The notes under the pieces are model-generated. The model made no database searches. It was given only the letters and a program-made list of their open reading frames with translations, and had not been told where the DNA came from. A program made the position numbers and the translations under genes. Source: Hypomesus transpacificus (lineage: Eukaryota > Chordata > Actinopteri > Osmeriformes > Osmeridae). From it: 64,000 nucleotides of DNA. Location of the stretch: the NCBI RefSeq assembly GCF_021917145.1, contig NC_061061.1:12067448-12131447 (forward strand), given 5' to 3'. Below are positions 54,401-64,000 of this stretch, in pieces. Numbering within the stretch: position 1 is the first letter of the stretch; each line of letters opens with the position of its first letter.

Positions 54401-57400
54401 CACTTTTATCCAAAGCGACTTCCAAGAGAGAGCTTTACAAAAGAGCATAGGTCACTGATCATAACAACGAGGTAGTCCCAAACATTGCAAGCAGCCAAAA
54501 CATGAAGCATACATTGTGAAAAACTAAACAAGTGCCAAAAGGGAAGACCCATAAGAGCATGCAGTTATATAAGTAACAAATTAAAACAACATGAACCACA
54601 AAAAGTGCGGGACTGTACCTGTAGAAGAACAATCAAAAGTAAAAAATAAATTAAAAAAAGACACGATGAGTCCAGGGATTTTTCTGCATTTAAAAGGCTA
54701 AGGAGGCCTTTTATTATTATTATTTAAAAAATAAAAATATTTCTGATTCTGCCACTTTGACCCAACTGAAACTGCTAATAAAATGTATGTATTCCAGTGG
54801 CGGATCGTGACTTGGGGTCGTGTGTGTGCGTTTTGACAGCTTGCCAATAATCCAGAGTAAAGCCTGAAGACACAGCTTCACACAATCACACCTAACAGAA
54901 GGAATACTAGTCATGACTTGTTAAAACCCTTATCGGGGCCCTGCAGGACTATGAAGGGCGGCGTGTTTCAACATTAGAGAACACCTTGAAGTCCTTAATG
55001 AGTACAAACTAAAAAGGGAATTCATCCCACAAAGACAGAGAATTAACGCCTGTTTGCTTCACACCAACACACCTTGTGCCAAAGGGACGACTGACCATCA
55101 TAATGAACCCCAACAGAATCTGTCTAAGAGAGGGTGGAGCATTTACATTTAGCAGACGCTCTTATCTAGAGCGACTTAGTCGTGACTTTCCAGAGCGACT
55201 TTAGTGAGTGTGAGTAAGTACATGGACATTCTCCCTGAGGCATGTAGGGTGAAGTGCCTTGCCCAAGGACACAACGTCATGTGCACCGGCCGGGAATCGA
55301 ACTGGCAACCTTCAGATTACTAGCCCGATGCTCTACCCGCTCAGCCACCTGACTCAGTCAGGAGCAGCAGGGAGGGAAACTGACGTGTGGTTCTCAGGAA
55401 GAGGCGACGCTTTCAGACCGCGTCTCCACGTAGGTGGAACAACCATGCAATCAATGCTAGGTTCTTTACAATGACCACCCCCCCCCCCCCCCACCCCTGA
55501 GGGCGAGAGACAAGAGTATCAGGAGTACCTTCACCTCCCTCTCTCCCCCAGTGTAATTACCCCACCTCTTTGGTTGTGGACTCCATCACCCCTGGCAGGA
55601 AGGTGCACACACACTAGCAATCACGCAGCGGGAACTGCGCAGGGCGGTGTCGCGGCGCATTACAGAGCTCGACGGGCTCCATCGGGTTGCTAGGGCAACG
55701 GCGTGGGGGGGGGGGGGGGGGGGGGGTCAGAATGCCGAGGGATGCGAGAGGGCCTCAGACAGATCACAGACTAGATCTTTGTTCGTTTAAAGGAGAAAGG
55801 GAGGGCAGAACATACCTTAAACCCACATGCCATGGAGAACCCCCACCGACTAAACACACCTCTTCACAACCTTTCAGTTTAAGGGAGCAGTATAACAGCG
55901 GTGGAACTTTACAGGCTAAGAAAACTCTGGAGATCAGTCAGTGATTCAGTCAGTCAGGGGGCGGCTGGGACGAAGGGGACAGCCTGTCATGGAAGTGGTG
56001 AAGGGATGTGATTGGATAGAGCTGGGGCTAAACCCTCACAGCAGGTTGATTAGGTTTGTCTTGTCTGCTCTTCCATCACAACAACAAGACTTGATGGCAC
56101 CCACAGCCTTCTCCTGCAGGAATGTCGTCAACAGACGCGGTTCTGTCACAACAAGTGTGTGTGTGTGGAACCAAGTCAAGGAGTATAGTAAAGTTTTCTG
56201 TGTGTGTGTATGAAAGAGAGACAGTGAAAGTGAGTGAGACACAGAGACAGAGAGTGAAAGTGAGAGTGTGAGAGAAAGAGAGACAGTAAAAGTGAGTGAG
56301 ACACAGAGACAGAGAGTGAAAGTGAGAGTGTGAGAGAGAGACAGAGAGTGTGTGTGAGAGAGAGACAGAGAGTGAAAGTGAGAGACAGTGTGAGAGAGAG
56401 AGTGTGAGAGACAGACAGAGTGAGAGAGAGAGTGTGAGAGAGAGAGAGAGAGTGTGAGTGAGAGAGAGAGAGAGACAGTGTGAGTGAGACAGAGACACAC
56501 AGAGAGAGACTAACCTGGCGTATAGGTTCTGCGTCCATGGCTCCAGAATGTTGGGGAAGCGGACGGTGAGGTCTCCCAGGGCGATGATGGCGTTGGCCCT
56601 GACGACAGGCAGGGAGGAGCGCTCCAGCACGGTGAACAGCAGTCGTACATGCTCCTCACACACTGAGGGGCTGGCACAGGCAGACAGGTCACACACACAC
56701 ACTGAGGGGCTGGCACAGGCAAACAGGTCACACACACACTGAGGGGCTGGCACAGGCAGACAGGTCACACATACTGACTCGATTGAGGGTCTGACCAGAG
56801 TCTCCAGGGCAGATGGGGGTTACACACACGAGACAAGAGGACAGTGATCATCTCACCTGATCATCATGTACTGGGACAGAGCCAGGCAGGCAGCGGTGGT
56901 GAGCTGGGGGTGGGAGTACCGCCCTGGGAAGCTGCACACCTTCACCAGCAGGGGCAGGAACACACACAGCAGCCCCTCCTCTGAGACACACACACACACA
57001 CACACACACGCACGCACGGGGGTTAGGATCACCGTGAGGGAGCACTGAGATCCATCAGGAGACATGACAGCAGAAGGCGTCTCACCGGCCAACAGCTCGG
57101 TCTCGCAGATCTTCCGGATAAGCTCCGCCTCTGTGTCCTCGGCCGAGGCGCCCATCAGCCCTAACTCCTCCTCCACGGCACTCTCATTGGCCGCTTGCTG
57201 TCGAGGTAACGCCCACGTCAGACACATGCACTGCTAGGATGCACATATGGACCGAAGGCAGCTTATCGTGTCAAAGCTCAAACCTTACTAGTGATCCCAA
57301 GCCTGGATCACGACAGATCAACTATACGACAACTTCTCTGAACTTTTATTTTGAAGGACCAAGGAAGCTTGAGGAGAAGGAATGACAAACCCCCGATGGG

Positions 57401-58594
57401 TGAGAGTCAACACCACCCGTCAATCTCCTTCTCCTGCGAACAGAACAGGACTCATTAAGGCCCTCCCACTGAGGGAAACTGCGTCCTGATTGGCAGGTTA
57501 ATAACCCTCCGCTACGGGGCGCCAAATGTCACGTCTGAAGAACAACTCAATTTGAACACAATTGTTCAGTGTCACGCTAATCACAGTTGAAGTGTACGCG
57601 AGTACCGGCGCTACTGATGAATCACCTTAAACGACACTGGATGATCGGGGCTCGTGGTCACGTTACACTCAAGTAGCAGATGCTTTTACCCAAAGCAAAG
57701 TAAAACAATTGTGCATAAATCGATGTATGGGAAACACGGTGGTCTGCTTGGCATCGTGTGAACACGAGCCAGGTCTCTGTTCCTCAGGCCACACTGACCT
57801 TGGTCTTGCTGGAGGAGCCCTTCTCCTCCCTCTCCTCCCTCTCTCCTCGTCTGCGCCGCAGCTCTGCGCTCACGCTGCGCTCCAGGTGGGACACCTGCCA
57901 GAAGGCCACGCTGCCACTCAGAGACAGCAGCTGGGCCAGGGACACACAGCTCACTGTGGGACAGAGACACACCAGGACAGATGAGGACAGAGACAACAGC
58001 TGGGCCAGGGAAACTGCTCACTGTGGGACAGAGACACACCAGGACAGAGACACACCAGGACAGATGAGGACAGAGACACACCAGGACAGAGACAACAGCT
58101 GGGCCAGGGAAACAGCTCACTGTGGGACAGAGACACGCCAGGACAGAGACACACCAGGACAGATGAGGACAGAGACACACCAGGACAGATGAGGACAGAG
58201 ACACACCAGGACAGATGAGGACAGAGACAACAGCTGGGCCAGGGAAACGGCTCACTGTGGGACAGAGACACGCCAGGACAGATGAGGACAGAGACACACC
58301 AGGACAGAGACAGCAGCTGGGCCAGGTACACACAGCTCACTGTGGGACAGAGACACGCCAGGACAGATGAGGACAGAGACACACCAGGACAGAGACAACA
58401 GCTGGGCCAGGGACACACAGCTCACTGTGGGACAGAGACACACCAGGACAGAGACACACCAGGACAGATGAGGACAGAGACACACCAGGACAGAGACACA
58501 CCAGGACAGAGACACACCAGGACAGAGACACACTACGATAGAGACACTGAAGCTGTGACCAAACAGGGATGGAAAAGAGAACGGATGAAAACGA

Positions 58595-58627
<33 letters not shown>

Positions 58628-61600
58628 GGGAGACTTTCTGCTGAGGTATTCGTTTGCACTCCGAAAAGCGACATCCCACCTTGTTCACCCTGATCTTCCT
58701 GGGAATCCTGAGAGCCGCCCTGCAGTTGGCCGACGTCCTTGTTCGTCTCCCCGCCCTCCGCGATCTGGTCCAATAGGAGGCGTGCGGAGCGCTGGAGGAG
58801 GCGGGAACAGAGCTGGTCGGGGGACTCGGACAGGAAGTAGAGCAGCCGTACGGCCTGCTCCATGAAGCTCTGCCAGTGAGGGTCAGTCATCACCACACCT
58901 GCAGGGGGCGGGGGGGGGTCAGCCAGCGAGGGGCCGAGGAAACACCACCCAAACCACTCAGGCTTCACATCAGGAAGCCCAAACTAATATTACTAACAAC
59001 TGTGTGTGTGTGTGTGTACCTTCTGCGACAGCCTGGGTGAGGCAGGAAAACAGCTGATGATCCTGAGGCAGTCTGAACGGCGCTCCCTTGGATTGCTGTG
59101 AGCAGAGTCAAAGCGTACGGTCACAAACACAGCGCAGCCACAAACGTCTACGTAAGAGTGCGTGCGTGTGTGTGTGTCCATACCCGGACATGGTCAGTGA
59201 TGCTGGAGATGGTGATGACTGTATCTCTGGCCAGTAGGAAGTCTTCAGTCACCTTTTCTCCCAGGGCCACCGAGCACAGTGTGTCCAGGTTACTGAGAAC
59301 CACCTCCTTCTCAGCCCTGTGGGTCACACACACACACACGTTAGACTGTCTGTAAAAGCAAAGCTCCCCATCTACATATGTGCACTTAAAAGAATTTCTG
59401 GTGCTACTTCTCCCACAGATGTTTGAAACATGTCGTGGCACTTTATCCAAGTGCACAGAAGCACACACAGGAGGGGGGGTGGGGGGTGGTGCAGTTGGAC
59501 GTGGAGGTCGAAGCTGCTCGGTGTGAGCGCTGGCAGACCGTGCCCTGCCCTCCCCAGTCACCACCCCACTCCCGGAACAGGTGCGTGGGAGGCCGGGTGA
59601 GCAGCACGGAGAGGGTTCAACAGGCTAGGGAGTGCCGGGTGGTGGAGGAAGGGAGGAGGCGGGCTGGGGAAGGGTGTGGGGGTGGACTGCAGAGATAGAT
59701 TGTCCAACTCTGCTCCCTCTCTCTCACTCCTTTTCTCTTTCCCTTCTCTTCCCAGCAATGGCTTTGAAGGAGACTGAGGGAAGGCGGGGTTAAAACACAC
59801 ATTCACTGAAAAACGCTGGCAAGGAGCCCAGATTTATCTGGTCGTGACTTCAGCTTCCAATGACGAGCAGCTGGGACGATGAGCCTATTCAGTCGCTAAT
59901 GAGGGCTGGGGAGAGGAGAGGCATTGTCTCATGGCTGAAACAAAGCCCGTCGGCTGAAAGGTAGACCTCAATTAAACGTCGAGTTGATGTGTGTGTGTGT
60001 GTGTGGGGGGTAGAAAGTCTGCACTTAATGTGGTTTTGACAGGTGAGTCAAGTTGAGAAATTTTAGTAAATGAGTAGCCCTCAGACAAGTAGAAATAGCT
60101 CATGGCCAACTGAGTTACTGAGGTGAGCTGGGGTGACTCCCTCCCTTGGACACACACACAAACACTGTTAGCATCCTCCCGGTGTTTTCCCCGTTTCTTT
60201 CCAGATGGAACACTGTGGGCGGAGCTAAGTCACTGTAGGCGGGCCCTTACAGCAGAGCAGCAAATCTCCGCTGCACTGCCAAGATTACCAGCCAATCAAA
60301 GAGAGGGAGACCCCAACACACTCATTCAGTTGGCTCGCATTCGCCTTGGTCTCATCACGGGGCATGGGAATGATGCATGTTGCAGTGTGCATGTGTCAGT
60401 CAGAAGGCGATGTAGTGGTGTGTGTTTTCCTTCCAACCCTAATCCAGGACACCTCATATTAATAATTAGCCGCTTGACAAGATGAATCCTGTTTGCTACA
60501 ACCAGGTTTGCAGTCAAAACCGACAGGTAGATCTCCCGGAGCAGGTTGGGCCTTGGAAGTGTGTGTGCATGCGTGCGTGCTCGTACCGTGCAGCCATGCC
60601 CAGCAGAAGCACCGCCGCTCGCCTGTGAAGACCAGAGGCCTCTCGCTTCCCGGTGAACCTCTCCCACAGAACCTGCACCACGGTGGACTGCAGGACACTG
60701 CCGCCGCTGAAGAACTCCTGGACCTGAGGACACATGACCAGCACGGTCACCTCTTGCTGGCTGTCACATCTGGAACCCCCTCTGGAACCCACCATCCTCC
60801 AAACCCCAAGTGATTTCAACGTTATCTAGATAAGAAGCTTCCTTACCTAACCACTAATATCTTGGACAGTATTTTCAGTGTAAAAAAGTAATTATATATA
60901 CAAAAAATGTGAGAGTTTGTGCTTGAGGGGGTGTGGATGAGCGGGCAGGTTTGATAACGAGTAGAGACTCACTATCTCCTCCAGACACTGCACAGTCCCC
61001 AGGGGAGCGTCCACCATCAGCTCAGACAGACTGTCCACCAGAGTCTGGGCCTTGGCCCTGCGGGAGACCACAGACAGACAGACGGTGAGGGTGACAGAAA
61101 AGCTATTCTCGAGGCCCAGGCAGTATCACCAAAACCCATTTTCAGTAGTGCCTGGGAGTGGTGTGATTGGCCCCCTCAAGTCCTGATGGAGAGTTAGCTT
61201 TCCACTGGGCCTGGGCTCGAAGAGAGAAGGCTGGTGCCAAGATTAATTTGCTCGCAAGACAAAATCTTTTCGGTGAAAAGGCTTTGATACTGTCGAAACC
61301 GAGAAGATAGTAGGGCCCAATCTAAAAGGTGTATGTTCACAGAGACGAAAGGGCTTTGAAGGTCCTGAAGTGTTCCAGAGCTGCTGGGATGCATCAGAGA
61401 CTTGTTTGATAGTCTTCTTGAGAGTTGATGAGGGTTTTTTGTGATATGTGTGCAATCAGAAGAACATGAGAGAGTGGCGTTTTCTGTCCTGGGATCACAC
61501 TGGAAGACGTGGAAATAATATTGAATTTACTCGGCTTCACATTTATACACCCATATGTTTTTTTTATGAGCCATCTCGTTTGCAGGCTAGTGAATCACTA

Positions 61601-62995
61601 CATAACTAGGATTGTATATATACACGCATCAATATAAAACAAAATACAAAAATGATAGATGACCAAAACGAGAACATTGAACACCAGAGCGCTGGCTGTA
61701 CCTACATGATTGGCGGCTAAAACAACACGGCAGTTCAATCACTGTTGTTTTGCAGCTGCGCAATTTTTTTGTTGTTGAGATTGACAAAGTAGCAGAGTCA
61801 TTACATTTGTCGCTAGATACAACTTTGTCACTAGGGAAGGTGAAAAGTTGCTAAATCTAGCGAAATTGTCGCTAAATTGGCAACACTTTAACTGCTCGTA
61901 TTAACCAGCAAATATTCATATTGTCGGTTAATGGTTAATCATGAGTAACATGAAGGATTTTCCGGGGGAATATGAAGGATGGATTTTAAAGGAGTTGATG
62001 GTTAAACAGTGCTCTGAGAGAGGGGAGGGGGGGCTTGTCAGGGCGGGCACGCTGTGCTGTGCAGACCCACCTGGTGGAGTCTCCCTGGGGGTTGAGGTAG
62101 AGGCGTCGGTAGGCCTGCACCACGGCGTCTTTGATGGCGGCGTCGGTGGACCAGACGAGCGGCAGCATCTTCCTCACGCCCGTTAGAGAGTTGGCCACGC
62201 TGAACTCACACACGGTCACACAGAACTCCACCGCCTCCTGAACCACTGAGGCACACCACAAGCACACCCATGACCAGTCGGACAGCATTCCCCTTAAAAC
62301 TGATTTTGTTTTTGTTGCCGATTTAGATGCTCTTTCTTATTTTCTGCAGTGCTCGGATGGTTGCCTGTCACATGTCATGTCCACCCAGGGCGACTTGTAG
62401 ACATGCCTACCTGTTGTGGTTTTCCAGTACAGCATTGTGTTGATGACAGCGATGGCCTTCTCCACCTGCAGGGAGAAGCTCTCTGTGTCCCGCAGGTACT
62501 GCACCAACATCTCCTGTTTCTTCAGCTCCCCCTCCGCCCCTTCCCTCTCTCCTTCCTGGGCCCCCTCCTTCTGGGGGGTGGGGGGCAGGCTCTGGGGCTG
62601 CTCGGACGTGTCCACATCTGGGCCTTCAGGCGGAGGGCGACATAAGACACATGCTCTGGGTGAGTACATGCCTGGTTCTAAAATGCAAATGCTAGTTCTA
62701 GCGCCTGAATCCAATCAGAAACTACTAAACCCTCATAGGTCATCAAAAACACCCCTCTTCCTATATAACCTGTTAAAAGGGGCCTGCAGTGCCAACGCCG
62801 ACAGACTGACAGGTAAATTAGCCCTAATCAACCTCTAATGAACTGTGTGGAACAGCTTCATGTTAAGTGTTCCACTTTTAACTCATGCTTCTACTTTCGA
62901 GGCTCTTAGTGCAAGGTCAGGTCATGTGCACTTCCTGTATCTCCACACCTAAGATGTTTCTGCCACTCCAGTTCCTCCACCATCTATCACTAACC

Positions 62996-63026
<31 letters not shown>

Positions 63027-64000
63027 AGTGCAATGTACCCTGCTGAACGCACACAGTCTGGATCAGAGGGTGGGATGGTTTTGAATGCCCTCAGATTACC
63101 AAAGAGAATACTCACAGCCCTCAAGGCCCTCAACAAAGAGTTGTGCCTCCAAGCCAACTGATACATAACACTCAAACACACAAAACAAACACACACACAC
63201 CATGTCTGCAGTCTCCTTCTTGCCTTTAACCCATGACTTAAAGGAAGGCAGGTTTGAGGGGGACTGCCAGGTAACTATAGGTGGACCCTTACAGCAGAGC
63301 AGCAAACCTTCATCACCCTGCCAAGATTACCCACCAATCAGGAGGCTGGAGAGCACAAACTCTTGGCCCGATTGGCTCATACTTGCCATGACCTCATCAC
63401 TGGGCATTCAAACACACATCTCTTTTTCCCCCAACAAAGAAAAGCCTTACACGGACCCAAGTTCAATAATGACGTGAATCTAACTTTGAATTTCCTCTAA
63501 GTGAATGTAACTGTTGCACTCCACATCCTCTACAGCTTTTAAGCGTGACTTGAAAGCTCCTTGTTAAGGAGGGCGTTCTGTAAGGGCATGGAAGCAGCCA
63601 GGGGGGGGTGAGTGAGATGGTGGTGTACCTTTGAAGAGCAGAGCCAGGGTCTCCATCACAGTCTCGGTGGACACATGAGCCAGAGAGGAAAACAGGGGAG
63701 ACTCTGGGAACAGACTGTGAGCTCTCACACACAGACGCACCGCGTTCCTGAGGGAAAAACACAAACACCTTAACATCACTGCCCGGCAATGCCACGGTAC
63801 CATCACAAACAAAAGCAACTCTCTCTGTTCTCAGTTCAGACCCGGGTTGTCTGTCTGTAGTCTAAAAGAGGGCCTGTGTTAATGAGGCTACTCGGGCTGA
63901 CAAGGTAACCTGTGTGTTCACCCCACCTGTACTTGTTGACGCGGAGGAACTGGGCAATCTGCAAGGCTGTCGCTCTGTCATCCTGGTCCTCCTGCACCTC
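51424..64000 (-). CDS. ncapd2: Condensin complex subunit 1 (CAP-D2), 5' end beyond window
   Basis: HEAT-repeat subunit of condensin I, required for mitotic chromosome compaction. Twenty exons in the window: 63927-64000+, 63629-63747, 62411-62623, 62071-62245, 60973-61057, 60587-60723, 59184-59316, 59020-59095, 58680-58898, 57799-57953, 57086-57197, 56857-56980, 56515-56670, 54177-54354, 53856-53950, 53454-53534, 52517-52700, 51911-52070, 51615-51743 and 51424-51506. Phases agree throughout (895 codons plus stop; the human protein is about 1400 aa). Matches to the family include MLPLVWSTDAAIKDAVVQAY, LGDLTVRFPNILEPWTQNLY, VLKDVLKVKGQVSEVAALLL, YNLLPDIISRLSDPE, TESLVEKLCQRF and KLRRGAKP. The tail is Ser/Thr/acidic (SSDEEEEEEE) with TPK and TTP sites like those phosphorylated in mitosis. 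Exon 58680-58898 could end nine bases earlier (58689) in the same phase; its acidic end is less certain. The 62623 acceptor is AAG rather than CAG. Confidence 0.95.
51838..51960. repeat. Diverged duplication of an ncapd2 exon end and donor
   Basis: 51838-51893 resembles 51902-51957: both read, on the minus strand, GGCCAGG, a G-rich stretch, then CAAGAGGGGTC or CAAGAGGGATC. The right copy is the end of exon 51911-52070 with its donor; the left copy is intronic. Confidence 0.7.
52101..52285 (+). mobile_element. tRNA-derived SINE, near full length
   Basis: Plus-strand copy: GTCAGGTGATTGAGCGGTGA (A box region), GGATCGATTCC (B box), body, and tail CTCTGGATCAGAGCGTCTGC. Antisense to ncapd2, in an intron. 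Confidence 0.85.
53215..53440. repeat. 40-bp purine-rich minisatellite, about 5 copies
   Basis: Unit GGGACACACAGAGAGGGAGG then GAGAGACAGAGGTAGAGA. It lies just downstream of the donor of exon 53454-53534. Confidence 0.95.
54370..54430. mobile_element. Fragment of a second SINE/L2-type tail
   Basis: GCATTTAGCAGACACTTTTA then TCCAAAGCGACTT: the related but distinct tail version common in fish genomes; no head detected. Confidence 0.5.
54431..56205. other. Long ncapd2 intron
   Basis: Part of the intron between exons 56515-56670 and 54177-54354. AT-rich to ~55130, then a SINE (55140-55357), poly-C at 55479-55492 and poly-G at 55708-55727. No exon fits here; phases across the intron agree without one. 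Confidence 0.6.
55140..55357 (-). mobile_element. tRNA-derived SINE with a small internal tail duplication
   Basis: Same family; the GAGCGACTT motif of the tail occurs twice (55177-55200), with CTTATCTAGAGCGACTTAG then CCAGAGCGACTTTAG. Confidence 0.8.
56205..56510. repeat. Imperfect GA/GTGAGA array
   Basis: Purine-rich with AGTGAGAGTGTGAGAGAGAG-type units and larger duplications (the block near 56222-56275 is repeated at 56281-56334). It lies just downstream of the ncapd2 exon 56515-56670 donor. Confidence 0.9.
56661..56775. repeat. Tandem triplication of an ncapd2 splice acceptor and exon start
   Basis: CACTGAGGGGCTGGCACAGG recurs at 56661, 56700 and 56737. The first is the real start of exon 56515-56670 plus its acceptor; spacing is 39 then 37 bases. 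Confidence 0.9.
57954..58545. repeat. Minisatellite that includes copies of an ncapd2 exon start
   Basis: Mixture of 16-base units (GGACAGAGACACACCA, GGACAGATGA) and five copies of CAGCTGGGCCAGGG...CTCACTGTGGGACAG, which is the 5' end of exon 57799-57953 with its acceptor. Copies lie near 57995, 58097, 58229, 58315 and 58405. Confidence 0.9.
58599..58626. repeat. Poly-G run, about 28 bases
   Basis: Uninterrupted G on plus, 53 bases from the donor of ncapd2 exon 58680-58898. Confidence 0.9.
61795..61890. repeat. Dispersed repeat fragment, copy 2
   Basis: GTCGCTAGATACAACTTTGTC and GGGAAGGTGAAAAGTTGCTA match the copy at 40595-40660; this copy runs on through CGCTAAATTGGCAACACTTT. Confidence 0.65.

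Noticed and set aside
56663-56665. CTCAG acceptor for ncapd2 exon 56515-56670 at 56663-56665
   Set aside because: Joining it to the upstream exon (phase 2) gives an immediate stop; CCAG at 56671-56673 gives ISPSVCEEH in frame.

Overview
The window is vertebrate nuclear DNA, almost certainly from a teleost fish. Genes are split into short exons with GT-AG introns, microsatellites and minisatellites are very dense, a tRNA-derived SINE family recurs throughout, and the exon translations are clearly fish-like. No bacterial, phage or organellar sequence was seen. The species cannot be named from the sequence alone.

Layout: (1) 86-2031, minus: 3'-truncated plekhg6 (RhoGEF). (2) 4.9-18.9 kb: three TNF-receptor superfamily genes: tnfrsf1a (minus, death domain), cd27 (plus, TRAF-binding PIQE tail) and an ltbr-like receptor (minus, no death domain). 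(3) 23.0-30.6 kb, minus: iffo1, an intermediate-filament-family protein. (4) 31.7-37.0 kb, minus: a non-visual opsin of the neuropsin-like group with a very large third extracellular loop. (5) 39.9-44.3 kb, minus: gapdh, complete, 333 aa, with its 5' UTR exon and GC-rich promoter. (6) 47.9-48.5 kb, minus: a C-type natriuretic peptide precursor (CNP-1-like). (7) 51.4-64.0 kb, minus: the C-terminal ~895 codons of ncapd2 (condensin I subunit), running off the right edge. The coding exons given for complete genes were joined by hand; splice phases agree across every junction and lengths sum to whole codons (361, 257, 291, 633, 504, 333 and 132 aa).

The gene set matches the human 12p13.31 neighbourhood (PLEKHG6, TNFRSF1A, LTBR, CD27, NCAPD2, GAPDH, IFFO1) in a rearranged order, with an opsin and a CNP gene between iffo1 and ncapd2 that the human locus lacks. 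The genes do not form one pathway. The three receptors are a functional cluster (TNF, lymphotoxin and CD70-type signalling); gapdh and ncapd2 are housekeeping genes.

I found no clearly new molecular system. The most unusual signals are structural: tandem repeats that have captured splice sites (ncapd2 twice or three times, iffo1 once), including one in-frame duplicated acceptor; microsatellites that directly form splice signals; and the opsin's ~75-residue insertion between TM6 and TM7, which carries a glycosylation sequon and a Tyr/acidic stretch.
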